Source: Bilabrum cf. latius
Lineage: Eukaryota > Bigyra: Bicosoecida > Bigyra > Bicosoecida
Length of the DNA stretch: 64,000 bases
Reading direction: 5' to 3'
Assembly (NCBI GenBank): GCA_965178125.1
Contig: OZ237748.1
Span: 806,001-870,000, forward strand
The notes under the pieces: model-generated
Databases searched by the model: none
What the model was told of the DNA's origin: nothing
The model's input: the letters and a program-made list of their open reading frames with translations, nothing else
Shown here: positions 1 to 10,249 of the stretch, one piece after another
Position numbering within the stretch: position 1 is the stretch's first letter
Layout of the letters: each line of letters starts with the position of its first letter
Position numbers and translations under genes: made by a program

Positions 1-380
1 AAGGCGAGCACTTGTATATGATTGTTCTATTGGAGTTTCGAAACTTCTTCAGCCCTACTGCTGCTCGTATTCATGAAATGATGTGTCGAATTGCACTGTC
101 GATGCGTATTGCTAGATTCTGCACACTGTGTTGCATGTCACGTATCTTGTTGGTACAAGTACACTGTATCGCAGTCCGGGTGGACGTGCTACGACTCTGC
201 TCTTGTCATGAGCAAACCAACAATGGCATAGCTCATGTCAGGCTCTGGTGTATATGGTCTGCAGAAAGGCCCTTACGAAGTGAGGTCGTGTGCGTATATT
301 TCGTTGTCACACAGTCGGCCTGTGCACCATACTTGAAGGATCACTAGCCAGAATAAGACGTCATTGCCTCGCCTCTTTGG
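1..380. other. 5' flank of the first ankyrin gene, no gene seen
   Basis: I see no recognisable gene or repeat here. It precedes the first plausible exon of the ankyrin gene at 381 and may hold its promoter or the end of an unseen neighbour. Confidence 0.4.
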
Positions 381-1592
381 ATGCAGCTGCCGTCCTCCAT
401 AGCAAGAATCAAAGCAGCAGCAATCGACTGTCCAGGATAGTGTTTTGACTCATTTGTTGCGTCTGCCAACGGTACGAAGCAAGACGGGGTAAGAACTGAC
501 AACCATATTGCATCCATTCGTTCTTCTGTATGCCATGCAGACTAGTCTTGCAACGTTACATCAAGTATAACCATTGTCACTTTTCCTCACAGGAATTGCT
601 TTCGCCAGTCTAGCGTGCTACCATGAGCAAGCACAGCCGCTGCGTCAAGGCGCTTCTGGAGTATGGCGTCCCAGGCGACGAGACGACCGATGTAAGGCAT
701 GGCTCAACTACTAATCGTTGCCTGTCTGAACCACCGGGGTTGGTGGACATCAAGCACTGTACGTCCTTCAATTTTGGATAGTGGCCCTAACACCAGCTTC
801 ATAAGTGTCGGGATTTCACCCGTGGCGCTTTCCCCCCGCAGTACGGTCAGAGTTTAGTGCATCTTGCGACTGGGAGTGTCGGTACGATCCAGGAGCTCAT
901 CAAGGCTGGATGTTCAGTGCATGGGAATGACAGGGTATGGCATGGTCAATGTGCAAGACGAGTTATGCTAGATGTGCGCACACTAGATTTCTCGTATATG
1001 TTAGCTGCTTTTCCATTGTGGTGCAGGGCGGGAGCACACCTCTCCATGATGCAGCCGGCAAGGGCTGCATGGCATCATGTGCTCTACTAGTAGAGGCAGG
1101 ATGCGATCGATGCGCGACAGACAACGTGAGCACAATATGTGCAAGAGTTCCAGTGATTTCGGGACAGCAAGTCGTATGCATTGCATTGCTCGATACCGTG
1201 TGCCCATAGCAATGTGAACGGTTGTAGCCATTGCGAACATTCTGCATTTGCAGGACGGTCTACGGCCTGACCAGATAGCATCGAGGCGGGGATACCACTT
1301 TGTGGCACGTCGTATTTGGACCGTCCCCTCGCCGAGGTAGGTGGCCGTCATGCGGTGGAAAGTGGCGCAGCAGGCCAAGGTCGATTCCAAGCTCTTGTTC
1401 ATTTCGGCAGCATATGGAAGACCCATGGAGCTGCGCAAGAGGATGCACCACGGCAAGCTGGCCGGTGGGCTGACTGCTCGTCGGCCACTCTAGACAGGGG
1501 AAGGTGTGAGGATGGTAACTCCGTTGGAGGCAGCCAGACTTGGAGGGCATGACGAGTGTGTGAAACTGCTAGAGGATGCAATGGGGCGGTGA
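381..1592 (+). CDS. Ankyrin-repeat protein 1, five exons, about 245 aa
   Basis: Proposed exons are 381-488, 593-691, 842-934, 1027-1125 and 1254-1592, all joined in phase 0 by GT-AG introns. Exons 2-4 are 99, 93 and 99 nt and each encodes one ankyrin repeat, for example GGSTPLHDAAGKGCMAS in exon 4. The last exon carries a C-terminal module shared with the other ankyrin genes of the window: a basic helix, then GRPMELRKRM, GKLAGGL and PLEAARLGGHDECVKLL. It ends in TGA at 1590-1592. In-frame TAG codons at 438, 611, 1338 and 1491 must be read as sense; the last two lie before the conserved PLEAARLGGHDEC segment. Ankyrin repeats bind proteins, but no partner can be named. Exon 1 is the least certain part; exons 2-5 are well supported. 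Confidence 0.78.
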
Positions 1593-1858
1593 TCGGCTAA
1601 AGCCTAGGATAGGCGGGGCTGCTGGAGAATGTCAAGGTTATATATCCTGGAATATTGACTATTGTGGCAACTTGTAATAGATTTACGTTAAATCGGATCC
1701 TATAGGCTGTATAGCCACTATGGATATCCTTAGTACGCGACTGCGCCACTTGAGTGAAATGCCCAATACTTACGGGTTACAGACAGGCGTAGATTCTACG
1801 GGGGGGGGGGTAGCTACCCTGTGCGTCGGCGACCAAAGCAGCGATCCGACTATAAATA

Positions 1859-2101
1859 TCACCTATTGGCATGAAAAGCCATCGCCAGTATTTCCACACA
1901 CCTCCCGTGACCGTTGATGAATGCAGCCTCCATCGGGTAAATTGGCGTCTTGCTCCCAGGAAGCGTGTCCAGCCTTCGCAGGCCGCCTGCCAACCGGCCT
2001 AGCCTCATCCGCTTAGAGAGCTCCATTGACCTGCCTGAGCTAGCTGCGGTAAACATTGCTCGGGCGTCACGATGCGCATCGCCAGCGCGGCGCCACTTCA
2101 T
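1859..2101 (-). CDS. C-terminal exon of a further ankyrin-family gene (partial)
   Basis: The reverse strand encodes the same C-terminal module as the other ankyrin genes: MKWRRAGDAHRDARAMF, then SGRSMELSKRMRLGRLAGGL, then PMEAAFINGHGRCVEIL, ending in TGA at 1859-1861. The reading frame is open a little upstream of the first Met, towards a possible acceptor near 2125, so 2101 is not a confident start. The gene converges on ankyrin gene 1. No clear ankyrin exon was found upstream. A weak candidate exon lies at about 2560-2695, but its similarity to ankyrin is poor. It could be a complete gene with diverged exons or a remnant. Confidence 0.55.
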   Translation of the reverse strand: MKWRRAGDAHRDARAMFTAASSGRSMELSKRMRLGRLAGGLRRLDTLPGSKTPIYPMEAAFINGHGRCVEILAMAFHANR

Positions 2102-3147
2102 CAGCGCAGCTCGCCGGCAACTGCACCTGTATTTCTCCTACTCTCCGGCCCCTGCAACTGCGCTCGTGAACCATGGCATGGTGAACACACAGGCGAAGGA
2201 AACCCCCCAATTTCATCCTGTGGTCCATGCACGTCACCCTGCTGGTCGCTTGGTAGCTGCGGGTAGGGGAGAATAGGGTGCAGGATGGGATACGTGACAA
2301 CGGCTGCCGCTGCTGCTGTAAGAGCTGTGTAAGAGTGAGGGCTACGGGCGCTTCAAGCGTGCCCAAGAGAGACAAAATACGGCATGAACAACACAGTACA
2401 TACAGTGTGCGTTCTGCTGGATGCAATGCTGCTCGCGGCAGCAACCTGGAATGCGCTTAGCCTTTTGCCGGATTGAACACCGCTACCAGCGCCTAGATCT
2501 AGCCAGAATACTGGCAGAGAGCAAGTTGCGCTGCAGGTGCTCACGACTGTTTCGCGTTGTTCCTCAGGCGTGCTTAGTTCCGTGAGTTCTCTGCATTTCT
2601 CAGTGTCACCGTGACCGGCCGAATCGAACCCGGGCCCACTGCCAGAGGAGGGCAGCAGCATGCGGTCTGGTGTCCCAACGGGCACGCCGTCCTGCATGCG
2701 AAGGGAGGGCTACGTAGTTGAATGAGTTCACAGTTTGACTGCGACACGAGTATAATCTATCCATTTTTTGCTTGCAGTCGATATGTTATCGTTCGAGATT
2801 GCTGTGACCTCTCCGAGGAGTCCAGCAGATCGCACAAGCTTACCTGTACTGGCACGGTGCATGGGGAAACGGGATGTGACTTCGAGTCTGAGTACGCTTG
2901 CTCCATCCCGTGACTATATAACGGAAGATTACCTCAGGAAAGATCGATGTAGATGTAAATGTAGTCAGCTTACAAAGTGCTACACGTATAGCACAGTAGC
3001 TGCAGCTGACGCGATAAGCTGGGGTTGTAGCAACCGCGGTAGTGATGTAGAGCAATGAACAACCAGTGAGGGTGCCTGAAAAAGATACAAGATGAACAAG
3101 ACTGGAGAGCAGTAAGGGTGACCAGAGTCGCACGCACAGTCCCTTCC
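2102..3147. other. Intergenic or diverged upstream part of the reverse ankyrin gene
   Basis: No product is recognised. A reverse-strand open segment at 2353-2697 begins after a CAG and contains GHGDTEKCRELTEL, faintly ankyrin-like. It is not called as an exon. Confidence 0.3.
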
Positions 3148-3192
3148 ATGTGACGAGTGCCCATGTGACGAGTGCCCATGTGACGAGTGCAC
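3148..3192 (+). repeat. Three tandem copies of the dispersed GTGACGAGTG word
   Basis: Three copies of the 15-bp unit TGACGAGTGCCCATG follow one another just downstream of the cullin stop codon. This is the only tandem array seen of the word found singly elsewhere in the window. Confidence 0.9.
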
Positions 3193-3284
3193 ATACAGCG
3201 AGCATATGGATATGCCCGAGCCTAGATCTAGTCGGCTGCTACAAGCACTCATACATACCCCCTCCCCTCCCGCAATCCTTTGGA

Positions 3285-6200
3285 TCATGCCACGTACCGC
3301 AGCACCTTGGAATCGCCCTCGTCCCTCTCGAGATAGTCCTGGTCGATCAAGCCGTCGATCCTGGTCCGGATCTGTCTCACGTCTGCGTCAAACAGCCGGA
3401 TCTGCCTCGAGACCTCAGGAATGAGTCCCTGCATGTCCAGCTGTTTCCTTGCCTTCATCACCCTCACGATGGCTGCGTCGATCACGCTCCTCCTGTCCAG
3501 CTTGTAGTCCTCCTTTGCGGATTTCTTGGCGGACAGGGCGAGGAACGGCACGCTGATGGCACGGCGGGGCGAGGCGAATCCAGCGCGCGGCATGATCCTG
3601 TCCTTCTCCTCCAGCTTGCCCTTCCGCAGCCGCATGGTCGCTGCCTTGTGCTCCGGACTGCCCTTGGTGAGAGCCTCCGCGGGCTGCACCTCCAGGATGC
3701 AGCAGTGCTTCGCGAAGGCCATCGGGTGGATGCAGCGGATCGCTTGTTCCCTGGGCAGCTGCAGGGCACCGGCAAGGTCGGACACCGTCGCACTCGTCAC
3801 ACCTGGGCTGGCCCTCCAGAGGGCGTCCAGGGTCAGCAGCGCCACGGCCTGCACGGGCTTGACCGTCAGCGACAGGGTCTTTCCCTTGGGCGTGCAGTAC
3901 CCCACCTCAGCACTGCCTTCCACCAGAGACAGCTGCAGCTTGCGCTGGTCCTGCGTGCTGCTGTATGCCTCGCTCCAGAATGCCCTTGCGATTGACATGG
4001 CCGGGGGCAGGGGGATCTTGTCCAGGCCCTTGGGACCTGGGGGCCAGTAGGCGTTGCACAGGATCCGGGCTTCCAGGTCGAAGGCGCGGGCCGACGCCAT
4101 GGCTGTGCTTGAGCCGGAAGAGGGGTCAAGCCCCGACTGCCGCAGGGCGTCGCCGTCCCTCCAGATGGACCCCGTCCCACTCGTCACACCGCGAGACAGC
4201 CGGGCCACTCCTTCTGCCCCCCACTGCTTCTGCCACTCCGCCATGAGCACCCTCGAGTTCACGAAATCGCCGATCATGTTCTCCAGCGAGTTGGTGAACT
4301 GGGCCCCTTCCGCTTCTTTGAGTCTGCTGATCATCTGCTTCTCGGCATCTTGTGACGTGCTCGTCCCCGCCAAAAGGCGAGTTCCCAGGCCGCTCTTGTA
4401 GGCCTGCTTGAAAAGGTCCTTGTCGGACAGCTGGTCAAACAGCCCCCTGATGTCCTCGATGGCCTCACCCAGCTCCTGGGCCGTGAGACGGTCCGTACCG
4501 CCACCGGTGGCACTGCCGTGCAGTGCACCCGCCGCGCTGGCCCCACCAGCGCCGCCCCTCCCCCCAGGTCCAGCACCGCTGCCCCCGTCCGCGGCCGCGA
4601 GCAGCTCCCCCAGCCCGGCTGGTCTCCTCCCCTTGAGCACCATGTCGGCGAACGAGGCCAGCTGGGAGAACGTGGGGTGCGGGTCCGAAGGCCCCAGAGC
4701 CTTCATGTTGACGGCTATCTTGAGCGCCTCTGTGGCGGCCCTCTGCACGGTCGTGTCCCCGCCGCAGATGACCATGCACACGTGGTTGTACCTCCGGCGG
4801 AGGGCTACAAGTGCACCGACGAAATCCGGGTCGTGTGTTAGGGCGGCCTTGGCGGCCTTGACCTCTTTTGCCCTGGCAGCGGCTGCCTTCTTCTCCTCGT
4901 CCGTCTTGGGTGGGCCTCTCTTGCCACCAGCAGCACCGCCGCCGCTTTGACCACCCCCAGCGGTGGTGGCAGCCTTGACTCGCGCCCTCCTGTCCTTGCA
5001 GATCTAAAAGCCCTCTCTGACCACCCTGTCCCTCACCGCCTCGGCAAACCGGACCCTGCCCTTCTGCTTGGTCACCAGTGTGACGAGTCCCCACAGGTTC
5101 CGCAGCTCCTGGTCCCTCTCGCCCCCCGCTGCGAACAGCTTCTCCACACCCCCTAGGCCGGCGGTCTCCTCTTCACCACGGCCAGCCGCCCCCTCCGAAG
5201 AGGATAAAGATGAAGATGAAGATCCCTTCGTGCTGCTGGACCTAGACAGAGCCTCGGGCGATCCAAGCAGCCAGTCCAGCTGGTCCTGCACGAGCACCCG
5301 CACAAGGCCCCTCCTCAATTTCGGCTCCGTGCTCCGGTTGAGGAACAGTCGGGCTCGCTCGATCTCGTTCTCGATGGATTTGTGCACCGCATCGCAGTAC
5401 TCGAGTGCATTCATGGTCTGCGTCCACACCCGGGACTCGGCCCCGTAGGACTCGTTGGTGAGCCTGAGGAAGGGCGCCTCAAAGTCCATCTCGTAGGTCC
5501 TATTTCTGTGCGCCGTCTCTTCATTGTCCGCCACCCGTAGGACGTCCTTCCTGTTCTTGAAGTCGATCCTGGTCCTTGCCACCCCCATGATGAGGAAGAG
5601 CCGCACGATGGACCGCAGGAGGGAGTGGTCCACGGCCTCCCCTTTCCGGTCCCTCTTCACCAGCTGCTGCACGGTCTGGACCAGGCCGCCTTTGAGCACG
5701 TCGAATACCAGCTGCGGGAATTGAATACACGAATGGGGAGAGTAGAGAAGAGTAGAGAAGAGTGCATGCAAGCCGTGGATCGTGTAGAATCACAGGCACT
5801 AGAGGAGGACGCAATGGCAACGGCATGGGGATGGGAGCAGGGGCACAATGGGAGGGGGTCAGGGCGAGAGGGGGGGAGAACTGCGCTCGTCACACCAGAC
5901 GCATTCATCTCTATTGCCCCCCACAAGCACTCGCTACACACACCTCCGCACTCGTCACACGCATGCTCATGCTCACGTCTTGGAAGATCAGCACGGCCTC
6001 GGACATGAGCGTGGGCTGCTGCCTGGAGGACTGCATGCCCGCGTCTTGCCTGTCGAGATACACGAAGAGCCTCCGCATCCAGTCGGAGAACAAGAGGTGT
6101 TCCTCCCACTTCTCTCTGAACATGACAAGGAAGGCCTCTTGGGACTCCTGGGAGGTGCCTCGGGCGGAGGCCTCCACCAGGGGGACCACGGCGTGCTCGT

Positions 6201-6837
6201 ACAGGTACATCTGGACTTCCCTGCGGTAGATGGTGTGGATGTCCGAAGTGTTCATGTCCGGGTCACGGCCGTATTCTCGCGATCCGATCGAGTACAGCAC
6301 GCTGTGCACCTTGCTGGAGATGAGCTTCTGACGAGTGGCCGCACCACCGGGGCGGACACTGCCGGATGAGGATGCTGCCGCTGCCGCTGCCGCTGCCGCT
6401 CCGCCCGTCGCTGCACCGCTGCTGCTGCTGCTGCTGCTGCTACCGCCCTTGCCCTTGCCTTTGCCTTTGCGCCACCCGCCCCCCCCAGCCCCACCCCCCC
6501 GTAGAATCCCGTCATCGAGACGCCTGCGGATGGGGTAGATCCCGTACCGCATGATGGCAGCCTCGTTCTATCCCCCCGCGCCGCCGCTCAAGAAATCAGT
6601 GGCCCCTCCTAGCCCGCCCGTTGCCCCGGACGAAGAGCTGATCTGCTCGTGGATCTCCGCCACGAACTTGTCCTCCTGCTCGTCCGTTGGCATGATGTAT
6701 TCTTCGCTGAGCGGGGAGGGTCCGTGCCTTGAAACTAGATCGTCTGCCTTCTTGCGGACGTTTCGGTACTCTGGGCGCGTCTCCCTGGGCCCGCGCCCGG
6801 GAAGCTCGGATATCGGTGCACCGAATGCTGCTGCCAT
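3285..6837 (-). CDS. CUL3: Cullin, CUL3-like E3 ligase scaffold, two exons, about 1095 aa
   Basis: Exon 1 is 6837-5977 and exon 2 is 5711-3285, joined in phase 0 with a GTGAGC donor and CAG acceptor. Cullins scaffold RING ubiquitin ligases; CUL3 recruits BTB substrate adaptors. Matches to CUL3 run in order: the PIRRRL region, SEAVLIFQD, KRDRKGEAVD, DFEAPFLRLTNESYG, the cullin-homology segment with LFDQLSDKDLFKQAYKSGL and EKQMISRLKEAEGAQFT, AYWPPGP, and a C-terminal neddylation/winged-helix domain with DAAIVRVMKARKQL (the Lys after VM is the expected NEDD8 site), ending YLERDEGDSKVLRYVA and TGA. The protein is longer than the usual ~770 aa because of Ser/Ala/Gly-rich inserts. In-frame TAG occurs at 6568-6570 and 5004-5006, both inside homologous sequence. 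Copies of the 12-bp word are read as GVTSG, GVTSA and LVTLV. The Met at 6837 is chosen as first in frame. Confidence 0.9.
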
Positions 6838-7713
6838 ACGGATTCAGATGCGATTCAAGCTGCTTTCCAGAGAGACTGCGAGATCATACACGGCATTTAT
6901 CTGTACATGGTATCGATTCCCTGCTTAAAATGGGAGCGGCACGCCGCAATGGTATGCGAGCAGGACGATCTCATTTGAGTGACCAAGCTCGACCAAGTGC
7001 GAATCCACTGCATGGGTGCGGTACGATTCCCTAGAACGGAACAAAGCTATCAATATAAACACGAGATAGTATGCCATGTCTTTTTAACCAGACCTAAGAA
7101 GGCGTGCATCGGATACAGGAGCAATATACCATTGCGCTTGATGACCATCACGCAGGTCCAAGCTTGCAGCGCACTTTGGAAGGCTACCTTCGTCTTCAAC
7201 AACTGATATAGTATACGGAAACAACTTACGGGTTCAAGTCCTAGCGAGTCAACAGTAGGGTCGCAGTGGTCCGGCCATTCTCGAGAATATCATGATTCGG
7301 ATGTAAAGTACACTGCATTAATAAACTCCTGGTTACAACCGCGCCCAACCCGCAGAATACAGCTTGACGAGGATAGTAACAGTATGATGGGCGCATTGGC
7401 ATTGATGGGGGTACAGTGCGATCAAGCGTTCCGTGTTGGATATTTCAACAACGTGACTATCACATATCTGTATTGCCCGTGGTGCCTGCTTCAGCGCCCC
7501 CGAATAGCAGCAGTGCCTGCTTATGAATCCGATGGTAATCCTTCTCCATTGATTATCTAAATAAGTTGTTGTCACAACCGAGGAAAATCAATGTTGCTTG
7601 GCACAGCAAACGGATCGCATGGCCCGCCCTCGACTGCCACCGCAAAATGATGGTAGCCTAGGGGGGGGCACCCCCTGTCCCTCCCTCCCACACTCGATGC
7701 AACCCCTTCCCGA
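6838..7713. other. Intergenic, no gene seen
   Basis: This spacer lies between the 5' end of the cullin gene and the 3' end of the proteasome gene, both on the reverse strand. It should hold the cullin promoter. No conserved coding segment was recognised. Confidence 0.4.
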
Positions 7714-9334
7714 TCACGTGAGCATGAAAGGCAGCTTGTCCCCCGCCACGAACCCCCTCTCCGCCCCCTCCTTCCCGATCACAACCGTCCGGATCACACC
7801 CCCAGAACTCCCATCCCTGGCCATCGCATGCGCAAGTGCACCCCTCACGAAGTCCAGGCACTCGTCCTTGGACATGCCCTCCCGGTAATGAGCGTCGCAG
7901 TAGCCGTACAGGTAGGTCGACCCGGAGCCTCCGATCGAATAGCTCTGCCTCACGAGGGTCCCCCCGAGCGGCACGGCGTACACCTGCCCCCCCTCTACCT
8001 TGTCATACCCGGCCACGATGATGCCAGCCATGAGCCTGTCCTTGTTCTCGTAGCAGATGGCCCGGAAAAGGTTGCTCACCGCTTTGACAGTGGGGGGGGA
8101 GCCCTTCGTCAGGGCGTGTTCCTCGGCGTACCGGCGCACGGAATCGGACACGGCCTGCGTGTCGGCGGCTGATCCGGAGCGGCAGCAGTAGACGCTGTCC
8201 GTGATGGCCGTCAGCTTGTCGCTTACCCTGTTCGCCACGTACACGCCCGTGGAGGTGCGAGAATCGGCTCCGAGTACAACGCCCCCTTCGAATGCCACGG
8301 CAATGATTGTGGTCTGCGTGGGTGGAGCAAGAGAGCAAGAGGGCATGAGGTAGGTGATGAGTGGGAGAAGAAGATTAAGATGGGGGTATGGGTATGGGTG
8401 TGGTTGTGGTTGGGGGCAGGTGCAACTCTAGTCACGCATGGTAGGGCGATGGCGAAGGGGACAGCCCCCGCACCAGCACCGCACGCTGGGCCAAATCATC
8501 GGCGCTGGCAGCAGCACCTCCTGTGCACTGTGCACTGTGCACTGTGCACAGCTTGCTTGCTTGCTTGCCCGCTTGCTTGCTTGCCCGCTTGAAGGATAGC
8601 TGCCGGCCAGCCTCGTCGGTGCAGCATTCTCAACTAATTGATACAAGCACAATAACACTGGGAGGGAGGTTCATGCCCCCCTTCTTCCTCTCGGCCTCTT
8701 CCTCTAACACCACGTTGGGAATGAGAGGACTGGCGATGCAGCGCTATCAAGAGCACGGCTTCCGTCGGTCGCAGCAATCTCGAACATGCCAGATCGTATC
8801 AATAATGCATAATACAATCATTTCTCTATGGCCAATACGAAGATTACAAGGCGCAGCCACGGCCTTGTCTCGATAATCAACCGATTGAACCAAGTCCACC
8901 AGGGATCGCTCATTCGCACACCCATCACCAAACGACAAACACCAAGCAGCAAAGCACCTACCAACATGCATGCAATACAGCTGCTATGTTAATTCACTTC
9001 ACCGCATATGACTACCATCGTGGTCCGCCATCCGATTCTATCGCGATACCGAGGTCCAAGCTTTGATGCTCGTCCAACCAAACTCAGCAACACAAACGTC
9101 AAAAAGCACACAGTGCCGTACATATTCAGTCATATACATTGAATCAGTTCTATGGCTCGTGGTAGCAGTAGTTTGCACACTTACTCCTGTGGAAACCTCC
9201 TTGTCAGCAGGAGCACCTACGGCAGCATCGGAAGGTCTCGCTACGGCCAGCTCTTTCGGATCCTCGGGAGTCGCAGCAGCATGAGAATGCCGCTCAAACA
9301 ACGCAGCAGAAGAAGAAGAAGCTAAAGCCGCCAT
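7714..9334 (-). CDS. PSMB6: 20S proteasome subunit beta-1 (beta type-6), two exons, 249 aa
   Basis: Exon 1 (9334-9185) encodes a propeptide ending EVSTG, directly followed after an 871-nt intron (GTAAGT donor, CAG acceptor, phase 0) by exon 2 (8313-7714), which begins with the mature N-terminus [11 protein letters not shown]. The split falls exactly between the propeptide Gly and the catalytic Thr1. The catalytic set is visible: Thr1, Asp17 in GADSRTSTG and Lys33 in VSDKL. Other family signatures are [36 protein letters not shown] and [10 protein letters not shown]. In the family this subunit gives the caspase-like activity of the 20S core. The length fits the family (about 239 aa in human). 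The stop is TGA, and no in-frame TAG occurs. A Met at 8346 would give a shorter product without the Gly before Thr1, so the two-exon model is preferred. Confidence 0.93.
8520..8592. repeat. Microsatellites in the proteasome-gene intron
   Basis: A run of the 7-bp word TGTGCAC (about four copies, 8520-8550) is followed by CTTG/CCCG tetranucleotide repeats to 8592. Both lie in the intron of the beta-1 gene. Confidence 0.85.
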
Positions 9335-9544
9335 TACTGGTTATAGTATGTCTCCACCTGTGATTCTTGTTCGAACGGCGGAACCGCAATGCGCGGCGGC
9401 AAACTAGGCCATGCACTTTTTTCAGGACCACACTATCACAGAACAGTTCAAAAAAAAATTGACTCATTTAGTTATATTATGTAGAGTACGGTGCAATGTC
9501 GTGAGTATCCGAGCACGACCTATACATACTATTCAGTGCAAAAA

Positions 9545-9617
9545 TATCAGTGGTGGGCTTCGATCCCACTACCTCTCGCGTGTGAAGCGAGCGCTCTACC
9601 AACTGAGCTACACTGAC
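9545..9617 (-). tRNA. tRNA-Val(CAC): tRNA-Val, anticodon CAC
   Basis: The reverse strand folds as a 73-nt intronless tRNA. The acceptor stem is GTCAGTG/CACTGAT, the D arm GCTC-AGTTGGTA-GAGC, the anticodon arm CTCGC-TTCACAC-GCGAG (anticodon CAC, Val GUG), the variable loop AGGTA and the T arm GTGGG-ATCGAAG-CCCAC. The A box is canonical (TAGCTCAGTTGG). The B box has ATCGA where TTCGA is usual, so position 54 is A. A T5 run follows the discriminator base and fits a Pol III terminator. It is the only tRNA found; no tRNA-Gln reading UAG is in the window. Confidence 0.93.
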
Positions 9618-10249
9618 AGATAGATGTGGCTCGATTTGAAATAATACAGACCATATCTTCATTAGTTTTGATATCCTTTGACGAATGAAAGTATAGTCGG
9701 GCCAAGTCGTTTTACAATGTATACCGACTACTGTTATGGGAACATGAGTACTTCATATTTTTCTCAATGTTGGACCTACAATTCACGTGCTTCGAGTCTT
9801 TTTTGCACCGCGATCCTTCAACTTTTATAGTATCGAACTTTCATCAAAAAGCAGAGAACCTGGCACACACAGCCCGAGAATCGCAGGTCTGAAGTCTCAT
9901 TACAACGCTATCCGAATAGTAACTACGGCTCTATTTGTAAGATATGTTAAAATGCGTGTCTTAAATGAGTAGCTGTGTGCATCTAAGCTTCGTTGCTGGG
10001 GATTCGGCAGGCCAAACTCTTTGGAGGATGCGCGGTATCCCGCCCGAGTCTGTCAAGCTGTTCGGGAATACGTTACTTCCAACTTGCCATTTAGATTTAA
10101 CTCGCATTCATGTCTCTTTCGTATCGATTGTAGCCGTACCCATCCCTTCGCAGCGCGCCTCGAGCAGAACCAGCTTTGTAGCTCGCCACTTCTTACTCCA
10201 ACAGAGACGACTTCAGCACGTATCGTTACACAGAACTCTATTCGTTGAT
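9618..10249. other. Spacer between tRNA and kynureninase, possible 5' UTR
   Basis: No separate gene is seen. The kynureninase frame is open upstream to an ATG at 9965, so part of this stretch could be an N-terminal extension. The segment has no recognisable domain and is treated as leader. Confidence 0.4.

Noticed and set aside
2610-2650. tRNA-like T arm (GGGTTCGATTCGG on the reverse strand)
   Set aside because: No matching acceptor, D or anticodon arm is present at the right spacing.
8315-8346. Met at 8346 as the start of the proteasome beta-1 protein
   Set aside because: It would lack a Gly before Thr1, whereas the exon at 9334-9185 ends EVSTG with a perfect phase-0 donor.
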